Origin: Gemmatimonadota bacterium
GTDB lineage: Bacteria > Gemmatimonadota > Gemmatimonadetes > Gemmatimonadales > GWC2-71-9
Direction: 5' to 3'
NCBI GenBank assembly: GCA_003220855.1
Contig: QHTP01000107.1
Span: 1-12,288, forward strand
DNA length: 12,288 nt
Under the pieces are notes generated by a model that saw only the letters and a program-made list of their open reading frames with translations, made no database searches and was not told the origin of the DNA. The position numbers and the translations under genes were made by a program. Of the stretch, positions 6,447 to 12,288 are shown piece by piece. Position 1 is the first letter of the stretch. Each line of letters begins with the position of its first letter.

Positions 6447-6464
6447 GCCGGGAATTTTTTTTTT
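6433..6464 (+). terminator. likely intrinsic terminator with T10 tract
   Basis: CCCGTCA (6433-6439) can pair with TGA (6444-6446) and CGGG (6449-6452) around a GGGG loop, leaving a 2-base bulge. AA and ten consecutive T (6455-6464) follow. The stem includes the regulator stop codon. The stem is short and bulged, but a T10 run in DNA this GC-rich is striking and fits a Rho-independent terminator. A nearby alternative hairpin (CACCC/GGGTG) is too far from the T run. Confidence 0.55.
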
Positions 6465-6468
6465 GAGG
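6465..6468 (+). promoter_or_regulatory. Shine-Dalgarno GAGG for uppS
   Basis: GAGG directly follows the T10 tract and lies 9 bases before ATG 6478. It supports that ATG over the later in-frame ATG at 6496. No convincing -35/-10 pair for uppS is visible between the terminator and the start. Confidence 0.45.
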
Positions 6469-6477
6469 TCTGACTTT

Positions 6478-7113
6478 ATGCCGCAAAGCTCTTCTATGCA
6501 CGTCGCGATCATCATGGACGGCAACGGCCGCTGGGCCGCGCGCCGCGGCCTGCCCCGTGTGGCGGGCCATCGCGCCGGCGCCGGGGCCGTGCGCCGGATC
6601 GTCGAGGCCGCGCCCGATCAGGGCATCACCGCCCTCACACTGTACGCCTTCTCCGCGGACAACTGGAAGCGCCCGCCGGGCGAGGTCGCCGCGCTGATGC
6701 GGTTGTTCGCGCGACACCTGCGCACCGAGACGCCGCGCCTGGTGGAGAATGGTGTGCGGCTCGAGGTGGTGGGACGGCGCGATCGGCTGCCCGCACCGCT
6801 GGTCGCGGGGATCGCCGCGGCCGAGCTTGCCACGGCGCGAGGCGGGCGGCTCGTGCTCCGGCTCGCGGTGGACTACTCGGCCCGCTGGGCGATCGGCGCC
6901 GGTCTCATTCTCCCCGACGTGGATCTCCTCATCCGCACCGGCGGCGAGCAGCGGCTCTCGGACTTTCTGCTGTGGGAAGCCGCCTATGCCGAGCTGTACT
7001 TCACGGACACCATGTGGCCCGACTTCGGCCCGGCGGAGCTGACGCGCGCCGTGGGCGATTTCCGGACGCGCCAGCGCCGCTACGGTGGCCTGCCCGAAGC
7101 GGCCGCGGGATGA
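6478..7113 (+). CDS. uppS: undecaprenyl diphosphate synthase-like cis-prenyltransferase with internal deletion
   Basis: The gene encodes 211 residues. Family hallmarks are H-V-A-I-I-M-D-G-N-G-R-W-A (D14), H31 in the R-V-A-G-H-R-A-G segment, F-S-A-D-N-W-K-R-P (S59, N62, W63), and R-T-G-G-E-Q-R-L-S-D-F (R153, S161) followed by W-E-A-A-Y-A-E-L-Y-F-T-D. The enzyme elongates farnesyl diphosphate with isopentenyl diphosphate to make the lipid carrier for peptidoglycan synthesis. Compared with E. coli UppS, the stretch between the R-W of D-Y-S-A-R-W and D-L-L-I-R-T-G-G is 11 residues instead of about 40. Roughly 29 residues (near nucleotides 6890-6915) are therefore missing in frame, and total length is 211 instead of about 240-250. 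All diphosphate-binding motifs remain, so activity is uncertain. It begins a cassette coupled by ATGA to the next gene. A paralog with a full-length fold may exist elsewhere. Confidence 0.9.
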   Translation: MPQSSSMHVAIIMDGNGRWAARRGLPRVAGHRAGAGAVRRIVEAAPDQGITALTLYAFSADNWKRPPGEVAALMRLFARHLRTETPRLVENGVRLEVVGRRDRLPAPLVAGIAAAELATARGGRLVLRLAVDYSARWAIGAGLILPDVDLLIRTGGEQRLSDFLLWEAAYAELYFTDTMWPDFGPAELTRAVGDFRTRQRRYGGLPEAAAG

Positions 7114-7244
7114 GCGCCGTGAGCGGCGGGCGCGGCTGGTTCGTGCCGTGGGGCTGGGTCTACCGGCCGGTGAGCTGGCCCGGCGTCGCGCTCGTGGCCC
7201 TGGTGGTGGTGTTCTGCGCCCACAGCTCGGGGCCGGTACAATGA
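7110..7244 (+). CDS. small single-TM protein (44 aa), probably shortened
   Basis: The ATG (7110-7112) overlaps the uppS TGA as ATGA, and its own TGA (7242-7244) overlaps the next ATG the same way. The 44 residues have an aromatic start (W-F-V-P-W-G-W-V-Y-R-P-V-S-W-P-G) then one hydrophobic helix, V-A-L-V-A-L-V-V-V-F-C-A, and a short tail. I recall longer proteins (about 70-80 residues) with the same W-G-W/F-x-Y-R-P-V-S start behind uppS in related bacteria. The present version may therefore be C-terminally truncated; that comparison is from memory and needs a search. Tight coupling on both sides argues that it is translated. The function is unknown. Confidence 0.65.
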   Translation: MSAVSGGRGWFVPWGWVYRPVSWPGVALVALVVVFCAHSSGPVQ

Positions 7245-8737
7245 GCGTCGTGAGCGAGCGGACGCGCCTCGGGCTGGACATCCTCGCCGCTGCGACGCTG
7301 GCGGGAATCGTCGGCGACGCGCTGCTGCGCGCCGTGCCGTGGGGCCTGAATGCCTTCGTGTGCACCGCCGCCCTGGTCGCCGGAGGGTGGTGGCTCGTCC
7401 GTCGCCACCGCGTGGCGGTGACCCGCGACGCGCTGTGGCTCGGCGGCGCGGCGCTGCTTGTCGCGTCGAATTTCGTGGCGCGCGACGCGATGATGCTCCA
7501 TTCGTTCGATGTCGTCGGCCTCATCGTCCTCCTGGCGGTCGCCAGCCTGAGCCTCAAGGGCGTCGCGCTGCGCGGGCGCCAGGCGTGGCACTACGTGCAT
7601 GCCGGCATCGCCAGCGCCCTGGACGCGTGGTTGGGCGTCTTCCCGCTCGTGGGTCGCGACGTGACCTGGAGCGAGCTCCCGAGCGAAGGACGGATGCGGC
7701 AGGTCCGGGGAGCCGCGCTGGGCGCGGCGCTGGCGTTTCCCTTGCTCGTGGTGTTCGGAGGTCTGTTTACGTCGGCCGACAGCGTGTTCGGGACCGTGGT
7801 CGCCAGTGCATTCGACGTCGACTTCGGCGACTTGCTGTCTCACGTAGTCCTGTTCGCCGTGTGGGGGGCGCTCGTCGCGGGATACTTCCGGGGAGCACTG
7901 ATCCGTTCCGTGGTACCGGTCGCGGGCGGGGAGAGCGGGCTGTCGCTCGGTATCATTCCCGTGGCAACCGCGCTGGGGCTCGTCGACTTGCTGTTTCTCG
8001 TCTTCGTCGTCATTCAGCTGCGCTACCTGTTCGGCGGCGCCACGCTCGTCCTCGCCGCGGGCGGCCTCACCTATGCGGAGTACGCCCGCCGCGGCTTCTT
8101 CGAGCTCGTGACGGCCAGCGCGCTCGTGCTCCCTCTGCTCACCGGCGCCGACTGGCTACTCCGCAACCAGCCGGCGGAGCACCAGCGCACGTTCCGGCAG
8201 CTCGCGACCGTCCTGCTCGTCCTGCTCACGGTCGTCATGGCGTCCGCGCTCGAGCGCATGCGGCTATACGTGACCGCGTACGGACTCTCGGAAATCCGCC
8301 TCTACTCGACGGCGTTCATGCTGTACCTCGCCGCCGTGGCCGCGTGGTTTGGCTGGACCACGTTGCGAGGAGAGCGCCGTCACTTCGCGTTCGGAGCGCT
8401 GGTTCAGGGATTCGCGGTGCTCGGCGCGCTGCACCTGGTGAACCCCGACGCTCTGATCGTCCGCACCAACCTGGCGCGCCCGCCGGCGGAGCGTCCATTC
8501 GACGGCTGGTACGCGGCGTCACTCAGCGCCGACGCTGTGCCGCTCCTGCTCCAGGCCCTGCCCCGACTCGACCCATCCGCGCGCTGCGCGGTCGCTGCTG
8601 GCCTGCTGAAGCAACGTGCCCGGCTCGAGCACGATGATTGGCGCAACTGGAACTTCGCGCGCCGCAGCGCACGCCGGTTGCTGCGGGACCATTCTGCCGG
8701 CCTCCATGCCGAGCTGTGCCCCGCGCACCGCACCTGA
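7241..8737 (+). CDS. DUF4173-family polytopic membrane protein
   Basis: This is a 498-residue protein starting at the ATG that overlaps the preceding stop (ATGA). It has about ten or more hydrophobic helices up to residue 400. Family-typical stretches include F-G-G-L-F-T-S-A-D-S-V-F in the first half, Y-A-E-Y-A-R-R-G-F-F-E-L-V in the middle, then E-R-M-R-L-Y-V-T-A-Y-G-L-S-E-I-R-L-Y-S. A mainly soluble C-terminal tail of about 80-90 residues follows (S-A-D-A-V-P-L-L-L-Q-A-L-P-R-L-D region), with several D/W/R residues near D-D-W-R-N-W-N. These are marks of DUF4173, whose function is not established. Some relatives lie near sensors or cell-envelope genes. Its place behind uppS hints at an envelope role, by context only. 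The stop codon TGA at 8735-8737 falls in the first copy of a 10-base direct repeat. Confidence 0.85.
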   Translation: MSVVSERTRLGLDILAAATLAGIVGDALLRAVPWGLNAFVCTAALVAGGWWLVRRHRVAVTRDALWLGGAALLVASNFVARDAMMLHSFDVVGLIVLLAVASLSLKGVALRGRQAWHYVHAGIASALDAWLGVFPLVGRDVTWSELPSEGRMRQVRGAALGAALAFPLLVVFGGLFTSADSVFGTVVASAFDVDFGDLLSHVVLFAVWGALVAGYFRGALIRSVVPVAGGESGLSLGIIPVATALGLVDLLFLVFVVIQLRYLFGGATLVLAAGGLTYAEYARRGFFELVTASALVLPLLTGADWLLRNQPAEHQRTFRQLATVLLVLLTVVMASALERMRLYVTAYGLSEIRLYSTAFMLYLAAVAAWFGWTTLRGERRHFAFGALVQGFAVLGALHLVNPDALIVRTNLARPPAERPFDGWYAASLSADAVPLLLQALPRLDPSARCAVAAGLLKQRARLEHDDWRNWNFARRSARRLLRDHSAGLHAELCPAHRT

Positions 8738-8754
8738 CCGCGTTCTGACCGCGT
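8734..8754 (+). repeat. 10-bp tandem direct repeat CTGACCGCGT
   Basis: Two perfect copies lie at 8734-8743 and 8745-8754, a period of 11 bases, i.e. one helical turn. They straddle the DUF4173 stop codon and abut the -10-like TAGATT of the DedA gene, occupying its -35 zone. They could be an operator or a chance duplication. Confidence 0.5.
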
Positions 8755-8759
8755 AGATT
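8754..8759 (+). promoter_or_regulatory. -10-like box before the DedA gene
   Basis: TAGATT (8754-8759) predicts +1 near 8766, giving a leader of only about five bases before ATG 8771. There is no consensus -35; the tandem CTGACCGCGT repeat occupies that position. There is no Shine-Dalgarno. Confidence 0.4.
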
Positions 8760-8770
8760 ACCGCCGAGAC

Positions 8771-9334
8771 ATGGACCTCGGCGCCGTGATGCACAGCTAC
8801 GGGGGGCCGGTCCTGTTCGTGTGGGCCTGGCTCCAAGGGGAAGCGGCCGTCATCGTGGGCGGGGCGCTCGCCGCGGCGGGCTATTGGCCGTGGTGGGCGG
8901 TGTCGCTGATCGCGGCGGTGCCCGCCACGTTGGGACACCAGCTGTATTTCGCGCTGGGCCGGCGTTACGGGGAGCCCGTGCTGGCTCGCCTGCCCCTGCA
9001 TTGGCGTCCGGCCGCGGAGCGCGCCCGCACGCTCGTGCGGGCGCACGACTCCCGCGTCATGCTGCTCATGCGCTTCGCGTATGGCATCCGGCTCCCGCTG
9101 CCGATCCTGTGCGGCGTGGCGCGGATCGAGCCGCTGCGCTTTTTCCGCTTCAACGCGGGCACCGCTCTCGCCTGGGCGCTGCTGTTCACCTGGATCGGCT
9201 ACGCCTACGGCGCCGCGGCGAACGCCGCGCTCGGCCGCGTCGCCCGCGGCGAGACGTGGGTCCTGGTCGGGGCGGTCGTGCTCGGTCTCCTCGTCCGCGC
9301 GCTGTCGCGACGCGCCGGCGGCAGGCTAAGTTAG
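8771..9334 (+). CDS. DedA/SNARE-associated-type membrane protein
   Basis: The gene encodes 187 residues. DedA features are an N-terminal re-entrant region with E24 (L-Q-G-E-A-A-V-I-V-G-G-A-L-A-A-A-G), then A-T-L-G-H-Q-L-Y-F-A-L-G-R-R-Y-G at about 52-67, where the usual G-D is G-H. R-F-A-Y-G-I-R-L-P-L-P-I-L-C-G follows at about 101-115, with R101 and R107 in the positions of the conserved arginines, and two C-terminal helices complete it. Family members act in the inner membrane; several are now linked to undecaprenyl phosphate or phospholipid recycling. Lying just downstream of the uppS cassette it could act on the same lipid carrier, but it seems to have its own promoter. It is slightly shorter than the usual 200-220 residues. 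Its TAG overlaps the next -10-like box. Confidence 0.87.
   Translation: MDLGAVMHSYGGPVLFVWAWLQGEAAVIVGGALAAAGYWPWWAVSLIAAVPATLGHQLYFALGRRYGEPVLARLPLHWRPAAERARTLVRAHDSRVMLLMRFAYGIRLPLPILCGVARIEPLRFFRFNAGTALAWALLFTWIGYAYGAAANAALGRVARGETWVLVGAVVLGLLVRALSRRAGGRLS
9327..9332 (+). promoter_or_regulatory. -10-like box before the 13-codon mini-ORF
   Basis: TAAGTT (9327-9332) lies in the last codons of the DedA gene and predicts +1 at 9339, exactly the A of the mini-ORF ATG. This would be a leaderless transcript for the gene set that follows. Confidence 0.4.
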
Positions 9335-9338
9335 AAGC

Positions 9339-9380
9339 ATGACCCTGAGAATCGCACAGGTCGTGCCGTGCGCCCGGTGA
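9339..9380 (+). CDS. 13-residue leader or relic ORF coupled to the next gene
   Basis: ATG 9339 to TGA 9378-9380 encodes MTLRIAQVVPCAR. Its stop overlaps GTG 9377 of the next gene as GTGA. The first residues resemble the start of GT-B glycosyltransferases (R-I-A-Q-V-x-P), so it may be the stub of a deleted gene, now serving as a translated leader. Alternatively it is an original short leader that couples leaderless initiation to the downstream gene. Evidence is limited to the start at a predicted +1 and the GTGA overlap. Confidence 0.4.
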   Translation: MTLRIAQVVPCAR

Positions 9381-9853
9381 GCTTCGCGTGCCCGGGCTCT
9401 CCGGCCGACGCGGTGGCCCGGCTCGAGGCGGCGATCGACGCGCGCCGCTGGAACGCGCCCGGGATGGACGGCTGGATTCGCGGCGGCGGCGCGGTGCTCT
9501 ACTACCGCGACGCCGCCCGGTATCGGGCGCTGTTCCGGCGCACCTTCGTCGGGCAGTTCCGCCAGCGGGACGGCACCACCGTGCTCGAGGGCCGGTTCGG
9601 GATGACGTGGCTCGCCCGGCTGCTGTTGCCCGTGTGGCTCGCCCCCGCCGCCGTATGCTTCGTCCTGGCACTCGTACCCACTCGCCTGCAGCCCCAGACG
9701 CCCGGCCCCAAGATCGTGCTCCTGCTGCTGGGCACCTTGCTGGGCGTGCTGGCGTTCGGCCGCTTTGCGCTCGAATGGTGGGGCCGGCCGGGAGACCGCG
9801 ACGCCATCACTCAGGCCATTCGCGCGGCGCTCCACGCGCGCGACCGCGTCTGA
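9377..9853 (+). CDS. two-TM protein of unknown function
   Basis: From GTG 9377 this is 158 residues; GTG 9368 is in frame and would add three. I chose 9377 because it overlaps the mini-ORF stop as GTGA. An approximately 80-residue soluble N-terminal domain has S-P-A-D-A-V-A-R-L-E-A-A-I-D, L-Y-Y-R-D, F-R-R-T-F-V-G-Q-F and L-E-G-R-F-G-M-T-W-L-A-R. Two transmembrane helices follow at about 81-100 and 113-130. The soluble tail D-R-D-A-I-T-Q-A-I-R-A-A-L-H has a helix that echoes the N-terminal S-P-A-D-A-V helix. The layout resembles small unnamed bacterial families in which a β-rich domain (L-x-G-x-F pattern) is split around a TM hairpin. I recognise no named domain. The stop (9851-9853) overlaps the presumed CTG start of the transporter gene. 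Confidence 0.75.
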   Translation: MSFACPGSPADAVARLEAAIDARRWNAPGMDGWIRGGGAVLYYRDAARYRALFRRTFVGQFRQRDGTTVLEGRFGMTWLARLLLPVWLAPAAVCFVLALVPTRLQPQTPGPKIVLLLLGTLLGVLAFGRFALEWWGRPGDRDAITQAIRAALHARDRV

Positions 9854-10767
9854 CCGCCCGCTCGAGTCGCCTCGCCGGCTACCTGTTCGCCCTCGCGGCC
9901 GGCGCCGTGTGGGGCACCACGGGCCCGCTCTCCACGGCGCTCTACCGGGCTGGCGAGGCGATCACCGGGATCGGCTTCTGGCGCCTCGCGATCGGCCTCG
10001 CCGGCCTGCTCGTGTACGCCCTGTTTCGGCCACGCCTGCTGCGGATCGATCGGAGCGCCTGGCTGCTCGTCGGGCTCGGCGGCGGTGCGCTGGTGGCCCT
10101 GTTCGAAGTGGCGTACCAGTTCGGGATCGCCGGAGCGGGCGTCGCCGGGGCCGCGGCATTGCTCTACGTCGCGCCGGTGCTGGTCGCGATTCTCGCGAAG
10201 CCGCTGCTGGGCGAGCGGCTCACGACGCTGCGCGTGGTGCTCGCCCTCGTCGTGATGGCGGGGGCGGCGCTCACGGTCCAGGGGGGGAGCCACGGCGCGG
10301 GCGCCGCCGCCATTCCGTTGCCGAGCCTCATCCAGGGTATCACGGGCGGGCTGCTCGCCATGCTGTCGTACGCGGGGACCACGCTGCTCGCCCGCTACGC
10401 CGTCCCGCGCTACGGTGCGCTCCAGGTGCTGTTCCTCGAGATCGTCGGCGGCGTACTCGTGCTTGGGGTGGTGTTGCCGCTCAGCGGACACACGCCGCTG
10501 CCGCCGCACACGACGGGAGCCTGGATCTATGTGCTGCTCCTGTCGCTCGGGTCCGTGCTCGCCGCGAACTTCCTGTTCTTCGCCGCCGTCAAGCGGATCG
10601 ACGCCGCCCCCACGGCCGTGGCCGCGACGATCGAGCCGGTGGTCGGCACCCTGCTCGCGCTGACCCTGTTGAACCAGCAGCTGTCGCCGCTCGGCTGGCT
10701 GGGGCTCGCCATGGTCGTGGGCGGCGTGGCCACCGGGTATCTGCAGGAAGCGAAGCCCACCGAATAG
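9850..10767 (+). CDS. EamA/DMT-superfamily transporter, apparent CTG start
   Basis: From CTG 9850 this is 305 residues with ten hydrophobic helices in two EamA repeats. The first repeat begins L-A-G-Y-L-F-A-L-A-A-G-A-V-W-G-T-T-G-P-L; the second begins near I-Q-G-I-T-G-G-L-L-A-M-L-S-Y-A-G-T-T-L. Each repeat ends with the family's A-A-L-L-Y-V-A-P-V-L-V or A-T-I-E-P-V-V-G-T-L-L-A-L segment, followed by L-L-G-E-R or L-N-Q-Q. Such proteins export small metabolites or amino acids; the substrate is not predictable. No ATG, GTG or TTG lies at the natural start. The CTG overlaps the upstream TGA as CTGA, mirroring the ATGA/GTGA couplings nearby, and gives (M)T-A-R-S-S-R-L-A-G-Y. The alternative ATG at 9775 would add 25 residues of arginine/histidine-rich sequence overlapping the previous gene. 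The stop TAG overlaps the next gene's AGGAGG. Confidence 0.88.
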   Translation: MTARSSRLAGYLFALAAGAVWGTTGPLSTALYRAGEAITGIGFWRLAIGLAGLLVYALFRPRLLRIDRSAWLLVGLGGGALVALFEVAYQFGIAGAGVAGAAALLYVAPVLVAILAKPLLGERLTTLRVVLALVVMAGAALTVQGGSHGAGAAAIPLPSLIQGITGGLLAMLSYAGTTLLARYAVPRYGALQVLFLEIVGGVLVLGVVLPLSGHTPLPPHTTGAWIYVLLLSLGSVLAANFLFFAAVKRIDAAPTAVAATIEPVVGTLLALTLLNQQLSPLGWLGLAMVVGGVATGYLQEAKPTE

Positions 10768-10771
10768 GAGG
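10766..10771 (+). promoter_or_regulatory. strong Shine-Dalgarno AGGAGG for the M1 peptidase
   Basis: AGGAGG overlaps the transporter stop codon and lies 11 bases before ATG 10783. The spacing is long, but no other start lies closer. This is one of few canonical ribosome-binding sites in the window. Confidence 0.6.
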
Positions 10772-10782
10772 ACGTACCAGCG

Positions 10783-12288
10783 ATGCTCGCCTTCGCGCTC
10801 GTGCTGGCCGCGCTGCAGCAGCCCGCCTCGGCCGTCGGTCCGACCACCCTGCCACCCCAGGTGGGCGACACGTCACCGTTCCGGCGGCTCGTCCTCCCCA
10901 CGCCGACCCAGATGCGCGCAGGCTCCGGCGGCCCGGGTCCGCGCTACTGGCAGCAGCGCGCCGACTACGCCATCCGGGCGTCGCTCGACACGGCCACCCA
11001 CACCATCGCGGGCACGGAGACCATCCGCTACACGAACAACTCCCCCGACACGCTGCACCACGTCTGGCTCCAGCTCGACCAGAACATCTACAAGGCGTCG
11101 AGCCGCGGGGCGTTTCTCAATCCGACCGATGCGCGCTTCGCGGGCCGCGGGTTCGAGGGGGGCTACACCGTCGAATACACCAGGATCGTGAGGCGCGCCG
11201 GGCAAGCATCGGGACGCGTCCCGCTCGCGACGACCCTGAACGGCACCCTGATGCGCACCGACCTCGACCGGCCGCTCGCGCCGGGCGGGCTGGCGGAGCT
11301 CGAGCTGGCGTACCGCTTCGAGGTGCCGGAGCACGGATCGGATCGCATGGGGCGCGAGCAGTTCCCCGGCGGCTGGCTGTACGAGATCGCGCAGTGGTAC
11401 CCGCGCGTGGCCGTGTACGACGACGTGCGTGGCTGGAACACGGAGCAGTACCTCGGCCAGGGCGAGTTCTATCTCGAGTACGGTGACTTCGACGTCGCCA
11501 TCACGGTGCCGCGCGGCTTCCTAGTGGCCGCGACCGGCACGCTCGTCAACCCGCTCGAGGTGCTCACGGCGGGGGAGCGTGCCCGCCTCGCCCGTGCGAT
11601 ACGCTCGGACACGACGGTCGCCATCGTCGCGAAAGCGGAGGTGGGACAGGCGTCCACGCGCCCCTCCGGCGCGAGCCCGACGCTGACATGGCACTTCACC
11701 GCGAGGCACGTGCGCGACGTGGCCTGGGCCGCGGCCGCGAACTTCATCTGGGACGCGAGCGGCTACGACGGCGTGCTGATTCAGTCGTTCTACGCGCCGG
11801 AGGCGAACCCCGACTGGGCACGCTCCACCGAGTACGCGCGCCACTCGATCAAGCATTACTCGGAAAAGTGGTTCCGCTACCCCTACCCGACGGCGATCAA
11901 CGTGGCGGGGCCGGTGGGCGGCATGGAGTACCCGATGATCGTATTCTGCGGCCAGCGTGCGGGAGGCCGCGGCCTGTTCGGCGTGACCACCCACGAGCTG
12001 GGCCATGGATGGTTCCCCATGATCGTCGGGTCGAACGAGCGGCTGTATGCGTGGATGGACGAGGGCTTCAACACGTTCATCAATATCTACTCGGGGCTGG
12101 CGTTCTATCACGACACGGTGCCTCAGGGACGCGGCGTGGCGGCGCAGTGGGCGCAGTTCGCCGCGACCGGCCAGGATGAGCCGCCCATCCTCGCCGCCGA
12201 CCGTGTGGCCCCGCGTCTGCTTGGGGCGATCGAGTACAGCAAGCCCGCCACCGGCCTGTACCTGTTGCGCCAGCACATCCTCGCCGAC
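10783..12288 (+). CDS. exported M1-family zinc metallopeptidase, C-terminus beyond window
   Basis: The frame is open from ATG 10783 to the window end (502 residues seen). The N-terminus M-L-A-F-A-L-V-L-A-A-L-Q-Q-P-A-S-A is a short signal-peptide-like stretch ending in a signal-peptidase A-S-A motif at about residue 17. The β-rich N-domain follows at about 60-330. The gluzincin core includes the exopeptidase-type G-G-M-E-Y-P (379-384; usual G-x-M-E-N) and H-E-L-G-H (H404, E405, H408). Its third ligand E427 in W-M-D-E-G-F-N lies 18 residues after the second His, i.e. HEXXH-X18-E. A likely catalytic tyrosine, Y485, lies in I-E-Y-S-K-P. M1 enzymes remove N-terminal residues from peptides. Here the location should be periplasmic or surface. 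Members of this size in GC-rich soil bacteria often continue for 100 or more further residues. It follows the transporter after 15 bases, with AGGAGG. Confidence 0.93.
   Translation, partial: MLAFALVLAALQQPASAVGPTTLPPQVGDTSPFRRLVLPTPTQMRAGSGGPGPRYWQQRADYAIRASLDTATHTIAGTETIRYTNNSPDTLHHVWLQLDQNIYKASSRGAFLNPTDARFAGRGFEGGYTVEYTRIVRRAGQASGRVPLATTLNGTLMRTDLDRPLAPGGLAELELAYRFEVPEHGSDRMGREQFPGGWLYEIAQWYPRVAVYDDVRGWNTEQYLGQGEFYLEYGDFDVAITVPRGFLVAATGTLVNPLEVLTAGERARLARAIRSDTTVAIVAKAEVGQASTRPSGASPTLTWHFTARHVRDVAWAAAANFIWDASGYDGVLIQSFYAPEANPDWARSTEYARHSIKHYSEKWFRYPYPTAINVAGPVGGMEYPMIVFCGQRAGGRGLFGVTTHELGHGWFPMIVGSNERLYAWMDEGFNTFINIYSGLAFYHDTVPQGRGVAAQWAQFAATGQDEPPILAADRVAPRLLGAIEYSKPATGLYLLRQHILAD

Noticed and set aside
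6455..6464. T10 tract as a slippage or frameshift site.
   Set aside because: It lies between genes, after a stop codon and before the uppS ribosome-binding site, so slippage would not change a protein.
9765..11486. A 573-codon open frame on the plus strand.
   Set aside because: It runs out of frame through the transporter and the M1 peptidase, both strongly supported; its sequence is Arg/Pro-rich with no motif.
1..12288. CRISPR arrays, IS elements, tRNA or rRNA genes, toxin-antitoxin pairs.
   Set aside because: I looked on both strands and found no regular repeats with spacers, transposase motifs, terminal inverted repeats, cloverleaf-like sequences or recognisable toxin genes.

Overview
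This is a GC-rich window of ordinary, densely packed bacterial chromosome. I see no phage, transposon, tRNA, rRNA or CRISPR. The gene content suggests Gemmatimonadota or a neighbouring GC-rich phylum; this is inference, not proof. It rests on a Ser/Thr kinase with a TolB/FlgO-like module and TPRs, a membrane protein paired with a small winged-helix regulator, and a uppS-linked DUF4173 gene. No stretch over 300 bases lacks a gene; the largest gaps are about 70 bases.

Layout. At 1-914 on the minus strand are the first 50 residues of an FAD/NAD(P) oxidoreductase (cut by the window edge), a 52-residue very basic protein, and a DinB-like protein coupled to it by a GTGA overlap. Divergent from DinB, with start regions touching at one CATG, is a membrane-anchored PHP-domain phosphoesterase (913/931-2142). 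Its 3' end runs out of frame into the C-terminal remnant of a GNAT acetyltransferase (to 2291). Converging on that remnant is a minus-strand pair: an M55 D-aminopeptidase (5424-4600) followed by a 765-residue soluble Ser/Thr kinase-TPR protein (4561-2264). A 70-bp divergent region with a 7-bp-arm inverted repeat separates the aminopeptidase from a plus-strand pair: a six-TM membrane protein and a winged-helix regulator (5495-6446). A likely terminator ends that pair.

Next is a translationally coupled cassette (6478-8737): uppS with an apparent internal deletion, a 44-residue membrane mini-protein, and a DUF4173 membrane protein, joined by two ATGA overlaps. Then come a DedA-family protein (8771-9334), a 13-codon leaderless mini-ORF coupled to a two-TM protein of unknown function (to 9853), an EamA/DMT transporter apparently starting at CTG in a CTGA overlap (9850-10767), and an exported M1-family metallopeptidase that runs off the right edge.

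Two themes stand out. First, several genes start at, or within a few bases of, the +1 predicted from a -10-like hexamer, so leaderless transcription looks common here. Second, several genes look internally or terminally deleted (PHP/GNAT junction, uppS, the 44-residue protein, possibly the 13-codon ORF). This points to local erosion by small deletions, or to assembly error, which read mapping would settle. The best candidate for an undescribed system is the membrane-protein/winged-helix pair with its palindromic operator shared with the M55 peptidase.
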